From NCBI GenBank assembly GCA_949710005.1, contig OX453277.1:3655001-3719000 (forward strand): a stretch of DNA of 64,000 nt, read 5' to 3'. A model generated the notes under the pieces. It searched no databases, was not told the origin of the DNA, and saw only the letters and a list, made by a program, of their open reading frames with translations. Shown here in pieces: positions 1 to 41,582 of the stretch. This stretch comes from Ricordea florida (taxonomy: Eukaryota; Cnidaria; Anthozoa; Corallimorpharia; Ricordeidae). Numbering within the stretch: position 1 is the stretch's first letter; every line of letters starts with the position of its first letter. Both the position numbers and the translations under genes were made by a program.

Positions 1-2060
1 CACGAACTCGGTAATTTTCTTGTCGCGAAGACAAGACAGCATTTTTCCTCTTGATCTCCATCGCTTGATCGCCATAAAACCATCTTAACCCTCGCCGATT
101 TTTTAAACTATGCAACTAAACGACAACACGCTCATTTAAGTCGAGGAGAACATCGCCGAAAGTATTTAACAACAAAAGTTTCAGATTCAAAATATTCACA
201 GGTTTGGTGACGCGGATAGTTTAAGGTAAAATTTATCACCGATTTGATTTGAGCTCCGTTAGTAACCACACGCTACCTTCACTTTGAATAAAAAAGTTGT
301 CTTTTTCGGTTAAAAGAAGTCGCTGTTGAACGCTCTTCTTGAGCTTGTTCGAGCTTCTCCGAGAAAAAAATCCAGTTCGTTGGTAATTTATTATGTAGCT
401 GTCAAACACGAAGCCTGTTCGTATGGCTGTGTTCGCTTAATCTTTCTTGTGAGACCTTCCGGGCGCAAAACTGCTTTGAAACATCTGGTTCAGGTGGCAA
501 CAGCCAATCAGCGAGCTCCATTTGCGGCCACTTCACTCGGCACGCATAATAGGCCAAAAAAGAATACAAACACCGGCATAAGAAAAGCGACTAATTTGAA
601 AGAGAGAACGGAGAACGAGGAAAAAAACATTAAGAGATCAGATAGACCCGCACAAGTACTATCACGTCCCGAAACACTGCATTCGGTCCGACAAAGAAGA
701 TGAAAAGAGGAGGAAAAAGTTTCGCTCGCCGATGGAAGCCGCGGCAACGGATTTTGCCCTAAAGAATTCCGAGCCGCTTTAATTTTTTTCATAGGAAAGA
801 ACAGTCGAGAGATGATTGGCAGCCAGCTGGCGGTCTCTAAGCACGTGGGACGCAGTGACCTCTCCATATCACCTGTCTGTTTAATTAATCAATCCTATCA
901 CTGAGAAGCTCTCTGACACCTGTCTCAAGGCTTACCGCGCTCGCATCAAACCTTCAATTTGATTGGTTTAGAGCTCTTGTCTCCAAAGCGACCATTTTGA
1001 GTACTTGAAAGCAGGTTGTTTTGAGCTCAACAGGTTGGTCTTCTCTCAGGAAAACTTTTTTGCTGAAATAATCAATTCTTTCGTTGCACTGTAACCTTGT
1101 GTGGTATCTCGTTTTCGGAAAGCATGCAAGCTATACAAAAAGAGAGCGAAAATAAACTCGGGTTTCTTCTCGAACGTGAGATTCGGCACACAGATATCCG
1201 ACGCCGGAAAAGCAATGTTCTCTTCCACGGAATTAGCATTATTAGATTTACATTATATTTCAAGAGAAAAACATCTATTCTCTTCTACTTTGTTCGGTCC
1301 ATGGGGAATTCTTCTTGACTGAAATGGCAAAGAGAGACGGCCAAAGAATCCGATCGTTTAAGTGAATCGTCACTTTGAACGACCATCACTTTCGCGGGAA
1401 AAAGCTTGTTAACTAAATGTTTCACTATTTTTTTGGTTCTTGTTTCGGGTAGCTAAGAAACCAAACTTGATTATCCGTTCTCGCGATAGTAATACCCCGC
1501 CCTCCATCTTCCCACGGTAATTCTATTATTCATGAGCCAAATCAAAATGTGATCTTTCTCAATTCTTCGCCAACGCCACTTTCCACAGGTTGTTTGCTCG
1601 AGCAATTTAAGAATCTCTTCCCGTTTATCTCTGTAATAGCTAAAGCGCAAGGGTACGCGTCTTATTTAACGGAAAAGGAAAGTGAAAAAGGAGAATTAAG
1701 TGCTTTTTTTCTTATTCAAAACTGTTCTCTACCTCAGCCAAGACAAGATGCAAATTTTTGACGTGTTGTGACAATTCGTTTACAAATTAAGGATCCCTCA
1801 GCGTTATATGTCATTACTAATGCGGTTTTTCATTGTGTCGAGCACGTGGCATGAATTCGCAACAAACTGGACAAAAATTATCGCGCCAATACCACGTTTT
1901 ACACGGAACGGCACGCCATGCGGTGCGCAGTCACTGTGCGGAAATCTATCGATTTGTTTTACGACGTCCGACACGGTAGTGTTAGATCTCACGCCAATTC
2001 ACTGAATTCATATGATTTTAAAAACGTTCGTGCCGGGGTCCTTCATACGGCGCGCGACAC
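1..2060. other. 5' intergenic region upstream of SoxC
   Basis: No convincing gene is visible here. The open frames are short, overlap on both strands, and mostly begin at non-ATG codons; none has recognisable domains or splice-linked neighbours. The stretch is AT-rich with scattered poly-A and poly-T runs. It may hold distal regulatory DNA or a 5' leader for the Sox gene, but nothing in the sequence proves it. Confidence 0.5.
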
Positions 2061-2220
2061 CTATTTAAAATACACAGCCAAACCGGTGAACGAGTTGCCG
2101 ATCGACCAATCAGGAACTAGCGTGGGGAGTGGGAGGCGGAGCCTAGTACGGGTTTTGCTTTCCATCATTGGTTCTTTTGTATTAGCGTGAGGTGACGTGT
2201 CACGGCGTCACACAGAAACC
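2061..2220 (+). promoter_or_regulatory. Putative SoxC proximal promoter
   Basis: A TATA-like CTATTTAAAATA is at 2061, a CCAAT box at 2106-2110, a GC-box-like GGGAGGCGGAG near 2130, and an inverted CCAAT (ATTGG) at 2167-2171. The cluster sits 260-420 bp before the SoxC start codon in a locally GC-richer stretch. The transcription start is not known, so this is inference from motif clustering. Confidence 0.35.
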
Positions 2221-2476
2221 AACGCAAACTCAAGTCGGACGTATCAAAATAGAAATTGCCACGATCAGTTTGTCCTTGCTCAATCGCTGTTAACGTGTCG
2301 TACGCAGCAGACCTCAAACTAGTCAAACACCGTGCGCTTGATCACCTGTGGCTAATACTATTGGACTCCACACCGACCGATATCAAGCGACCTGATCACA
2401 TATACAACTGCCGCGCACTTAGCAGAAAAGACGTGAAGTTTCTCGCCTCAAGCGAATTTCGCGGTGGAATTCTGTT

Positions 2477-3355
2477 ATGATGGTATTTCAGGGAAGTGAG
2501 CTAAGTTCCCCGAGTCCTCCGCCTCAAGCACCAATAAACGATGAACCCGAAACGGAAGCTAGTAAGAAGTCAATGCAGCACGTTAAGCGTCCGATGAATG
2601 CGTTCATGGTATGGAGCCAGATTGAGCGCAGAAAAATGGCAGAAGAGCACCCCGACATGCATAACGCTGAAATAAGCAAGCGACTTGGAAAACGATGGAA
2701 ACTGCTGTCAGAGACCGAGAAGAGACCGTTTGTGGAGGAGTCAGAACGGCTTCGAATTCGACACATGCAGGCTTATCCTGACTACAAGTATCGTCCACGC
2801 AAAAAGAAACAGCCAACCAAGCAAAAGAACAACGCTGGGGCTCAAGAAGGCAAAAGCGTGGCTTCTGCAGCGGAGGGAAACTCGCGTAAGAACTTTACTG
2901 AGGCAGCGGGAACGAAACGTGAGGCTTTGCCTGGATCCCACGGGTTTCCTGGACTTGCCTCTTCCAAGAAGCACAACACCCTTGGGGAACCACCGTACAA
3001 GAAACAGCGACGGGACTTTGTTTCACCCATCACCCCACCGCCCAACGTCCCGGACGCTGTAGGCGCAACACCTGAGGATCCAATAGATCAGCTATCGCTG
3101 TACGAAGACTTCGAGCAAGCGTTTAAAACTGACCAACAGGTTCCCACTGGCCCAAACCAAAACCAACAGATACCTAATGCATGGCCTAGTCTCGAATTTG
3201 GCAACGTAAATTTCAATGGTCTTGCTGTTTCTCCACTGCTTGATCTTAACGCAGCGAATGGCGGACAGTTCGATTTTCCCGATCTCTATACGCCGCCTGA
3301 AGTATCTGAACTTATACAAGGTCAGTGGTTCGAGAATTCATTGGGACATTTGTAG
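2477..3355 (+). CDS. SoxC-group HMG-box transcription factor (SOX4/11-like)
   Basis: Nuclear DNA-binding transcription factor of 292 residues in a single exon. The HMG box covers about residues 35-106: it opens with [12 protein letters not shown] and carries the Sox signatures [14 protein letters not shown] and [12 protein letters not shown], whose basic end also acts as a nuclear localisation signal. The middle is rich in Lys, Gln and Pro. The C-terminus contains [15 protein letters not shown], matching the conserved SoxC transactivation tail (PEVSEMISGDWLE in vertebrate SOX4/SOX11), and this tail is what places it in group C. The reading frame starts with two consecutive ATGs, and the first is used here. 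SoxC genes are typically intronless and act in neural and sensory progenitors. The group assignment is strong; orthology to one particular vertebrate paralogue is not implied. Confidence 0.93.
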   Translation: MMVFQGSELSSPSPPPQAPINDEPETEASKKSMQHVKRPMNAFMVWSQIERRKMAEEHPDMHNAEISKRLGKRWKLLSETEKRPFVEESERLRIRHMQAYPDYKYRPRKKKQPTKQKNNAGAQEGKSVASAAEGNSRKNFTEAAGTKREALPGSHGFPGLASSKKHNTLGEPPYKKQRRDFVSPITPPPNVPDAVGATPEDPIDQLSLYEDFEQAFKTDQQVPTGPNQNQQIPNAWPSLEFGNVNFNGLAVSPLLDLNAANGGQFDFPDLYTPPEVSELIQGQWFENSLGHL

Positions 3356-4754
3356 CTGCTTTCAAACAACATGGCATGTTTGATCGAACACTGTTTTTAT
3401 CAAGCGAAGTACCGCGTCCAGTGACTTTTTATAAACACTTTCATTCATTGGGATCTTATTGAGATCCTGGGAATTTTCTAACGGCTTTGGACATGTTTTT
3501 TCGGTGTATATTTTTTTTCTTCCAGAGAAGTTCACTCCTTTTGTATCTATTGATGTATTCTCGTTTTAGAGAGCTTTTATTACGATAATTGTAAAAAGGA
3601 CACTAAATAATTTAATAGTTCCCCGAAGTGCTGTATTTTTACCAAATTTCTCTTAGCACGCCACGACAAGCGTGTTTTAATGTGAATTGCAATTGCAGAG
3701 AAGGACATTACAATACTATTATGAAAATTTTTCAGTGAGACAATTGTTGTTCCTTGCGCGCGCGTTGACTTTGTGAGGTAAAAACACAAATGAAGTTTAA
3801 ATTTTGGTTCTGTAAGCAAGACGGGCAAAAATTAACGACCTTCACTTCGAAGTGGAGGATTTCTGTCCCGACCTTTCTCAGTAATTTGCTGCTCGATCCA
3901 AAGTTGCAACACCGTGTTTGGATAGCTGCGCTCAACGCATCGCTGAGCAAACTGAATTTTTTATGATGGAGTTATGGAAAGTTGAACTGGTACTTCGGGT
4001 TGCACTTCTAGTACTAATAGTGCAAAACAACAACACAAGAAGCCAACGTGGACGATCGGTGGTGGAAGTCGAAAGAGTTGACAAGTTTGTATTAGTGATG
4101 GTCAAACGGTCGCGTTGCTTGTCACATTGGGTGCGGTACCTGACATCTGCGTTTCGTACCGCATATTTTTAACGACGTTTTCCCAAGTATTTAAATTTAA
4201 ATTAATATTGATCAGTTGTTTAAAATAATGCGCGTAAAATCTTCAAGCGGGGTGAGCAGAGGTCTAACCGATCGCGTGGAGGGTTTATGCGGTTCTCGTT
4301 TCAAACAGATATGCGTTTTGAAGCGGCTTCGCCAGAGGCGACTTGAAGAGTTGAAAACAGTTGGCATTTTGTGTTTATTAATATTTCATGTGATCCCATA
4401 CATGGCAAAAGCAAGGCACAGATCAACAATGATCAGAGAGAGACATCCGATTACTCTTAGCGCTGTATGTCCACTAATATCCGAAACAGTTTATGTTATA
4501 TCAGAAAACAAACCATAAAAAGCCAACACGCGGTTTTGTTGACATTTTAGCTTTTTACCGCAGAAATTATTCCCCGTGCGTATTTCCTCTGACGGATATT
4601 AGCGTATTCAACTGCTAATTTAGTCACTAGTTGCACAGTGAAAGATCTCATGGGGTAGGATCTAGCATGTGTTTGCAATGGACGCTCAGCTTCGCTTTTC
4701 AAATGTTGGCTTTCGCAAGAGTGGGTATACATACAGGCACGCGTCAGAACGTGC
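3356..4754. other. SoxC 3' region and SoxC-HUNK intergenic spacer
   Basis: The first few hundred bases are probably SoxC 3' UTR; no clear AATAAA is seen close by. The frames at 3918-4172 and 4216-4518 have no recognisable domains and no splice context. Nothing else is supportable. Confidence 0.45.
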
Positions 4755-4870
4755 GCTTTTGTGTGATAACCAATCAGAGCGAGTGATCGGCACATTCGCA
4801 AACAATGGAAAACAATGGTTGGCGCGTGCGGTCAAAATTCAAATCTTTGATTGGCTGATCTAAAGTTGAC
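4755..4870 (+). promoter_or_regulatory. Putative promoter of the HUNK-like kinase
   Basis: A CCAAT box in the context AACCAATCAG (4769-4778) and an inverted CCAAT (GATTGGCTGATC, 4849-4860) lie 100-200 bp before the kinase start codon at 4964. There is no clear TATA box. The call rests only on motif position. Confidence 0.3.
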
Positions 4871-4963
4871 CGCACATGCCACTTGTCAAAAACAATATTG
4901 CGGGGTTTTCCTGTTTACCAAATTCGCTATTCTACACGCTAGGTGAAACTATTATTTGTTGTA

Positions 4964-18051
<13,088 letters not shown>

Positions 18052-18534
18052 CCTTCAATAGAGATTTAGTTTTCTATACCAGAAGGGGTGCATTCTAAGA
18101 CGTTGCTGTAACAAATGAAATGGTAATCAAGAGAAAATAGTTTGAATCAAACTTAAGACTCCATTGCGGGAGTAAGTATTTTTATATGAAAAGAAACAGC
18201 TAAACTGAGTCGTTATAACTCTATATGTTTATATTTTCACACGAAGCGGAAACAGTGAGCCAGACTGACGAATAAGATTTTATTTTTTGTTCACCAAATA
18301 CAACTTCTCACTTCGAAATAGAATGTATGTATTCCAAGGTAAAAATAAATTACTAGCGTATTTACAAGGGATTTTCACTTTATTTCTACTAATCCTTTAA
18401 ACCTATTTGTCATGTTTCAAATGACCTTCATGCAGTGTTATTTGACTTTACTGTAACATCGCAGACCATAGTGTCCATAGCCTGACCGTTAGTATTGCTT
18501 GTACAGGTAATCAATGGCTTCGACTGCCATTTAG
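18052..18534. other. HUNK-like 3' UTR and spacer
   Basis: Follows the kinase stop codon. AATAAA at 18344-18349 is a plausible polyadenylation signal for the plus-strand gene. No other feature is visible. Confidence 0.5.
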
Positions 18535-18776
18535 AATAAATGAGCACAAGTAAATTTTTCAAAGACTAAAAAATTGTACAAGCATGTAGGACGAGTGCAA
18601 CTTGTTGTCTTTGAAAAATTGACCAGTGCTTATTTATACACTCGAAATCATTTTATCACTTGTTAAAAATATACATGCAAAAATTTAATTTCAAATTTCT
18701 GCCCTAATTGCGATTAAATGACGTGTTCTCAGCCGATCAGCGCGTTAAAATTTTCGCATGTATATTATTAAGTAAG
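18535..18776. mobile_element. Two-module foldback element, copy 1
   Basis: Module A is an imperfect hairpin (18535-18635) whose arms contain AATTTTTCAAAGAC. Module B (18659-18776) is bounded by inverted repeats starting CTTGTTAAAAATATACATGC and contains GCCGATCAG, one base away from the GCCAATCAG core of the other copies. Confidence 0.6.
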
Positions 18777-19685
18777 TACTTCACGACAGACTGAGAGTCT
18801 TCTTGCTTCGAGATTTTTCTTCGTGTTTGTCAGAATTCCGTTCGTTAAGGTGAGATTGAAGTGACAAGAATGGTTATCATGGAGTTAAATTCTGGAGGGA
18901 TCGGAGCTGTAGTGGCCAAACATGAAATTTATGAATATAACAAAACTGATTACCGTTTGTATAAGACAGGCGAAATGGCTGGCGAAATGGCTGTCTGACT
19001 AAAGAGACTGGCTGATAGAGGAATCCGCCTGATGAAACAGCAAATTTTCCTTACATAAAATAGTACAAAATGTAACAAATCAAGTAGGTGATTCTGTCGC
19101 AGAGACAAAGGTCGACTGCTCACAGAATAGAAACGATAGTGAAACCAGCAAACAAGATAATCAAGAAACGTAACGAAGAGGGCCCAAGGATAACCGCGTC
19201 CGTTTTACTTTTAATATGTTTAACACATACCACGGCCACAGAAAAAAGGAAACACTTACCAGCCTACTGAGATGCATAATAAATGCTCACAGGACTCTGT
19301 TAAACGTGACACTAACAAATGATAATCAAACCGACGAGTCTGACTGATTGCCCGAGCGTTCACAACACAAGTTCGTTTTCAATATCTTTACAGCTGCTTA
19401 CGATTTCTAAAACAACTTTGTAAAGTCGCGAGACACAGGTACACACAAAAAAGACAGGATGCAGATGTGGTTCGAGGATCACAATTCACAGCGCCCATTC
19501 ATTGGTGAAATTAGCAAATCCGGCCTTCCTTTTAGAAGCTGACCAATCAATTTACAGCAAGCAACGTTGCAGTAGTCTCTTTGTATGGCGTGCATGATAT
19601 CTGTGAGCTGATTGGCTCTGGTTGTTCAAACTCCTTCGCCAGAGTTTGATGCCATGAAGCGCAAATTATCAGGCCCTTTCGTCAC
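18777..19685. other. Spacer containing the unresolved FAM91A1 3' end
   Basis: The last coding exon and 3' UTR of FAM91A1 should lie here on the minus strand. Only about 10-15 residues are missing. No candidate exon stands out: short ones near 19395, 19290 and 19570 splice in phase but match the family poorly. The plus-strand frame at 19088-19270 has no support. Confidence 0.4.
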
Positions 19686-35536
<15,851 letters not shown>

Positions 35537-35884
35537 CTAAACGCCAAAAAGGGCCAAAAATACCGCAGATTCTACGAGGAAATTTCCGTCATCCATCCGC
35601 TCCATCCTCTCTATTTTCACTTCCCTTCCAACACTCATGAAGTTGAACGCTGTTAGTCAATTTCTTGTGTAGCGGGCTCACCAGGCCAAAAGAAGGCGTG
35701 AACGAACGCTCAAAGGTAGAAATTAGCAAATTTTTGCAAATTCTTTCTTTGAGAACACGTTCATATTTCACAGTGACAATTAATTTTGAAAATATACGTT
35801 AAGAATCCAGAAAATTGAACAGCGACGCAAAGCCGATAAAATACTGGTACTTTTCGTTTCTCCCAGTCCTCTTTCAGCCCAACC
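35537..35884. promoter_or_regulatory. Bidirectional promoter of FAM91A1 and TMEM14
   Basis: The start codons of two divergent genes (minus 35536, plus 35885) are 348 bp apart, leaving room only for both 5' UTRs and a shared core promoter. No TATA box is obvious. Such head-to-head pairs commonly share one nucleosome-free region; co-regulation is inference. Confidence 0.65.
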
Positions 35885-38800
35885 ATGCAGTCCTCTGATA
35901 AGATGGCGTCTCCTGACTTCATTTCGTACGGGTTTTCTATGATTGTGGCTCTCGGTGGCGTTATTGGTTATGTCAAAGCTGGTTAGTCTTGTAATCAATT
36001 ACTTTAGTTGGGTGTATGGCTTTTAGGTACCTTTTAGACCAAATTCGAAGGTGGTCGTTTAATAATTTGCAAATTACGTAATAAATATAACATTGGCTAG
36101 TTAAGAATTCTACCCTATATATACTGTACAATTTAATCGGTTATTTTAAACTTTACAGAGGAGTGGGCGTTGGCCTTATTTTGTTGGCCAAGAAAGGGAG
36201 AAGCCCATCACTGATTTGCATATTGGAAAAATACTATGTACAATACATTCAAACAAGAGTTAAAAGATGCAATAATTTGAAGTTGCATCTTTGACCAAGT
36301 GCTTTCCTAAACTACGTAGTTTTAGAAAACAGCCCTAAGAAAATACGCGCGCTGAATGGTTAGAATTCGTCAACTATCACGCAATAGAAATCTCGAACTC
36401 ATAATCCAATTGTTTAATAGAACACTCGTGAAAGTTTGGGAGAACTCGAAAAAGCTGTGGAGACACTCGTCTGCGGCTCGTGTTCCCACAGCATTTCTCG
36501 TCCTCCCAAACTTGCACTCGTGTTTCTGTAACTCGATAGAAACACAGTACAATGTTTTCTATTTCTCAGTCATCAACATCTGTGGCATTGATAGTTACTG
36601 AACTCATGAATAGCAATGAGTTCCATAGTATTGTCTACCCCACTAGCTGCAGTTACAAAAGTCATTTCAACCATTTATTTGGACCTATTATTTTATGCTC
36701 AAAAACTCATTTTCAACATATTTCTCGCTTTGCCATTTTCTTCATTTACATATTTCCTCTCAGAGAAGTCTAAAATGGCCATTATTAAGCAACAGAAATG
36801 TCTGGTAAATAAATTAATTTTAATTTAATTATGAAGTATTATCCATTGACAAGTTTGAGAAAACAAGGTTTGGAAAATATTTTAGTTGGTAAAATATTAT
36901 TGGCACAGTGTGAAAGTCATGCTAATGAGCCAATTATATGACCCTTAAAAATGCTTTTAAGTTGTCTTCAAGACACATTTTGGTGAGCATACCATAACCC
37001 TGTTTTAGACCTAAGTCATGTAAGGAAGTACTCCCACAGACCATAGCATACCACAAACTATCATCCCAATCAAACCTGATGCACATTGAATGAAAGATAT
37101 AAATAGATTTAGGCAAGCCTAAAAGCGGAGCTCCTCACACAGACCCTCACACATTGAAAATGCTGTCACTAAAGTTATTAAATACGCCTGGTGTACGCAA
37201 CTACTTAAAGAAGATTCAATAGCTGAAATAAATCGTCAAAAAAAAAAGCATCTAGCTCGCGACTCAACGGAAGAACCATTACCTGGTCAGCAAAATTATA
37301 ATAGTTTTAAAGCAACACCAAAAGCAGCTAGGCAGCTCTATAACAAATGAAAAATAGACACTCAGCTTTATGCTTATGTCCCTCCAAAAATGCTTGAAAA
37401 CTTGTAGGAAGAACTCAGCTTTATGCTTATGTCCCTCCAAAAACGCTTGAAAACTTGTAGGAAGAAAATTTTTCCTCCAAAACTGCTATGAATAATCCGT
37501 TTCTTCAGCAAAACATTGTAGATTGCTGTAGACTGCTGGCTGTAGGTTGTTTAGCCGTGGCAAGCCGCGAAAAGCATGCAAAAAACAAAGCCTCGTTTCG
37601 GTTTAAGACCTTCTAAATATCCCGGATGACTATGGCCGCCATGTTGGGGCAACGTCATCGTCGTCGCTAGGCGCACGCGCCCGTGAGCCATGCCGCTAGC
37701 CACGATGACCATGAAAACTCAAACGCATGGTTTTCTCAATTTCTATCCTCGCGCGGTAGTTATGGGGCTCCGCTTTGCGGCTCTTCGAGCCGCTGTGGAG
37801 CTCCGCTATAAAGGATATGACATGGCCGCATGTGGATACAAATTTTATTTTTGACTGCTGAAAGTATCTCCCATGAGTGAGTGCAGCGAACAAGTGGGAA
37901 ATACTTTTAGCATGAGAAGGTAAAATTTGTATCCCCAAGCGACCATGTAATGTTATATTTATTTTATAGATACTGATTAAGGTTTCACATAAAACACAAC
38001 TTCAATGTGAAAATTTGGCAGCTCATCGAGATAGTCACTGGTAACTGTACTGTTTTTGCACCTCAAAGCCTTTTTGTGAATGAAATTTCAAGAGCCGGCC
38101 GCGTGCCTGAGTGGGAAGCTCTCTTGTTATAAGCTAATCATGTTAGTAACCATGGCAACACCAATATCCTCACACAAGAAGATGTGACTTTTTTTTTAGT
38201 AAAAGGAAAAATCCTGGTATTTCATCAGTATCTGTAGCATAAATTGCACTATTTCATTCTTAGACTAACAGTGTTTACATTATTTCTTCACTTGTTTATG
38301 ATATTAAGGTAGTGTACCATCACTGGCAGCTGGACTGGCATTTGGTGGAATTTCTGCATTTGGTGCTTATCAGACTTCACAAAACCCTAAAAATGTCATG
38401 GTGATGTTAGGTAAGCAAAAGAGGAAGCTCCACATTATAACATGTTTTGAGATGCAGCTAAGTTTGTTTCCCAGCTAGGGTTGGAGCAGTCGATCCCTCT
38501 GTTTTATTAGACTGTGGAGCAAAAACTAAATTGGAGAAGTAACACAGAAAATACCCCAACCTTATTTAAGTTGAAAGGTCTCAAAGGCCCATTGCAAATA
38601 TTCTATGATCAAAGGCATGCTATGTAAAGCTCATGGAGCAAATATGGCCATGCCATGTCCTCCTGCAGGTTTCCGAAACCCAAGCCAAACACTCATAGAT
38701 CACGTGGCATATTCCAAATTTTGATTGGCCACCAAATAAGAACCTTCTGACGATCTTGAGATGATTGGATTCAGAATATTCTATTGTTTACGAGGGACAT

Positions 38801-39768
38801 CCTGATTCCCCCATCCACCACAATTGCTCTTGAACTAAAGCTCCACAGGCTAACAATGATGGCTTCAAAACAGTTGTGAATTTCCTTGGGGCATGGCAGG
38901 TTTTTAAACTATTCTAAACCTCACTAGATGATGCTTGGATGAGGAGTTAATGCTTGCAACATCAACTTCCCTTTTGTCTTGCAGTTTGAATTGGTCAGTG
39001 GAGTATGCTAAAACAATATTACTATTGTTTATTGTTGTTTTTACTACTATTGCTATTAGTTTGCTCACCCTTGGTTTACAGCAACTTTTGCAGGTCAGCT
39101 CAGCAACCCCTCACCAAATATAAGAGAATGGAAACCTGAAGCTTGCTCTCTCTGATTTTCTGAAGGTCACAATCAACAAGGAGCAATTTGTGTTCGTTGT
39201 TTGTTGTGCGCCTCAGAGAATCAGTACCTCTGCTATTGGACCCCAGTTATCTTTTATTGCCATTATTCAGAACTTGTTACTGTTGTACTGTTTGATACAG
39301 AAAGGAGTGTTTGTTGTGAACAAAGTATTATTATAATCCCTTTAATTACACTGTTTTATTTTAATTTACATTTTCAGTGACATCGCTAGTGTTGTCTGGG
39401 GTGATGGGAACTAGATTCATGAAATCAGGAAAGTTTATGCCTGCGGGCCTTGTCGCAGGCCTTAGGTTTGTATGATACGTGCAATACAAGTTGCCCCTAA
39501 TCTAAAAAGTTATCAATATTTAACTTTTCCTGCAAGATTTTAAAAAAGTTTTCAAGTTGAAGACAGACAAGCCTAACAAGTCAAAAGAGTTGCTAAAGTT
39601 CATACCTTTTTACATTGGCTGCACGGGTTGCTTGAGTGAAATGAATGAATTTGTATTCTGAAATTTTTTGGAGTTCCCAAGACCGATATTAAACTATAAG
39701 TAATATATTTTTTTCCTTGCAGTGTTGCCCAAGCTTTGAGGATGTCATACAGATTGATGAATAACTGA
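35885..39768 (+). CDS. TMEM14 family mitochondrial membrane protein
   Basis: Exons 35885-35981, 38309-38410, 39378-39465 and 39723-39768 join in phase to 110 residues, the normal TMEM14 length (about 100-115). Family signatures are [20 protein letters not shown], the SQNPKNV loop, and [12 protein letters not shown]; there are three to four short hydrophobic helices rich in Gly and Ala. TMEM14C moves protoporphyrinogen IX across the inner mitochondrial membrane in haem synthesis and TMEM14A protects mitochondrial integrity; which paralogue this matches cannot be decided by eye. A second ATG lies six codons into the protein (MQSSDK-MAS), and the first is used. Each intron carries small repeats. 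A polyadenylation signal is at 40244. Confidence 0.93.
36433..36512. repeat. Imperfect hairpin in TMEM14 intron 1
   Basis: AGTTTGGGAG ... GCTGTGG on the left pairs with CCACAGC ... CTCCCAAACT on the right around TCTGCGG. It has the style of the module A hairpins elsewhere, but no module B was found next to it. Confidence 0.6.
37814..37956. repeat. Long imperfect hairpin in TMEM14 intron 1
   Basis: Arms include TGGATACAAATTTTA / TAAAATTTGTATCC, AGTATCTCCCA / TGGGAAATACT and ACATGG / CCATGT. The centre is GAGTGAGTGCAGCGAAC. Confidence 0.6.
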
Positions 39769-40260
39769 AAGGGGTGCAAAACATTTCAGTCTGTCATCTG
39801 TAATATACAAACATTCATGGCTACAAAGGAAAGCATTGACTACACACTGTAATCCTTCCTGATTTAATGGTACTTGAAAAGGAAAACCTGGCTAGTTATA
39901 CTAAACTGAATGCACATCAAATATTCAATACTCCAGTGTCCTGAACTTTTGTGAATACTTTTTAACAGTATTTTGCACTCAACTACAGTAATAATTGGTT
40001 ATCATCATGTGACTAGAGATTTTCTGCAATTGTGAGAAGTCAGGTTTCCCTCAACTTGATTTAAAAAAAAAACAAGAGTGAAAATGCTGAAACTCTTTTG
40101 TGGATAAGCTTACTTTTCATTCACTAGCTATCACAGCTATTTAGGCATACACAGTCATTTCAGCCAATTTGAGGCAAGGCTTACGTTGCTGTTAACAAAT
40201 GTGAAAGCCAGTAAATCATTCTTGTGTATTTGTTTTGATCACAAATAAAATCGTTTGTTA
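39769..40260 (+). terminator. TMEM14 3' UTR with AATAAA signal
   Basis: AATAAA at 40244-40249, about 480 bp after the stop codon, followed by a T-rich stretch; this is the likely polyadenylation site. Confidence 0.55.
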
Positions 40261-41175
40261 AAAAAAATCATCCACTGGGTACTTGTTCGTGTTGATGAAG
40301 TGATTTTGTCTGCACAAATAGGCGGAAGGTTGTACTAAATAGGGCCTTTTTCAAACTTTATGCAGGATCAAGCTAAACAATCCATTCCTGAAATAACAGT
40401 TTGCGTTGATTGATAGTGATATCAAAAATATAAGTAAAAACACCTCCCAAATTAGTTATAAATATAAATAGTTGCAATTGAAGATTTAACTTTTTAACAA
40501 TACAGTATGCAATGTTTAAACAAACATGATTTGGCCTGAAACACAACAGGCTCAAATAGACTGTCGCTTTCCGTACCTAATCACACATGCTGAAATTGTG
40601 TTACTGCCCAAATTTCTACAATGTTATCAACCTCAATGAAAATATAAGACTTGGGTTTCATGTAATAATTCAAATTGTTGATAAATAATGGTATTGGCAG
40701 AAAACCCATTTTCGAACCACAGATATTACATATTAATAAACTCTGAATAATATTGTAAGGAGAGTAGAATTTTGTTGTGTCTGATCCTTTCACAAATACA
40801 GGGACTTCTTTACTATACCTGCATTGAACAACAAACCTAAGCTGAGTTACTTTTTTTTAAATCAGTATCAGGCTTTTCGGTAATGTTTAAGATACTGGAT
40901 TTATAGGTCCAATGAAGGCTTGCTCCCATAAGAAATCTTTGAAACTGGACACTGATATGCCATTTTGTGCTTTCCCTGGACAGGAGCTGGTTCAATTATA
41001 CACACAAAAAATGACATACCGGTATTTCATGTGAACTAGCACATCTAAAATGTCAAATGACCTGATGTTGCATCCCACATCCAACTGCTGATGAAACCCC
41101 AGAAGTATACATGTAAGTGCAATCTTTTTACAGGGCTCTATCAGCAGAAAACTACAAGAGACGTATAACTAGAAT
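40261..41175. other. Convergent intergenic spacer
   Basis: Between the 3' ends of TMEM14 (plus) and the EF-hand gene (minus). No coding feature is supportable, and no repeat with clear ends is seen. Confidence 0.45.
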
Positions 41176-41401
41176 TAGTATCACCCAACTGGTGGACTAA
41201 TGCAAATGCTGCAATCTGATTGGCTACGCTACTAGTGGTCTATTAGTAATAGTCCTCTAGTAGCGAAATTCGTGGCACTTTCTTTTGTATTATTCTCAAA
41301 TAAATCTTTATTGAACTTGCATTTGCTAACTTTATTATTGCTTTTTCTGTCCGACTAGTTGGGTGATACTAAAACAATTAGACCCTTCGCCCTCAAGGGC
41401 T

Positions 41402-41435
<34 letters not shown>

Positions 41436-41475
41436 GCTATTGACCCGTAGCCCTTGCGGGCTGCGGGTCTAATTG
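41176..41475. mobile_element. Two-module foldback element, copy 3 (inverted order)
   Basis: Module B (41176-41371) has inverted ends TAGTATCACCCAACT / AGTTGGGTGATACTA and contains ATCTGATTGGC, the reverse complement of GCCAATCAGAT. Module A follows as a hairpin (41375-41475) with arms CAATTAGACCC / GGGTCTAATTG and a centre CATTCGGCTTCGCCTCATG. Orientation is opposite to the other copies. Confidence 0.7.
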
Positions 41476-41582
41476 TTAATTATCATTTCTAGCTCTCTAA
41501 CTAATTTCGTCTGTTTTGTGTTGTAACAGACAAGTAATGGTGAAACTCCTAAGATCACCAAACTAATAGCAATAGTCTCCTC

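Noticed and set aside
326..703. 125-codon frame near the left edge
   Set aside because: Starts at TTG, has no domain or splice context, and overlaps equally long antisense frames.
3918..4518. 84- and 100-codon frames between SoxC and the kinase
   Set aside because: Non-ATG starts, no recognisable domains, no conserved motifs.
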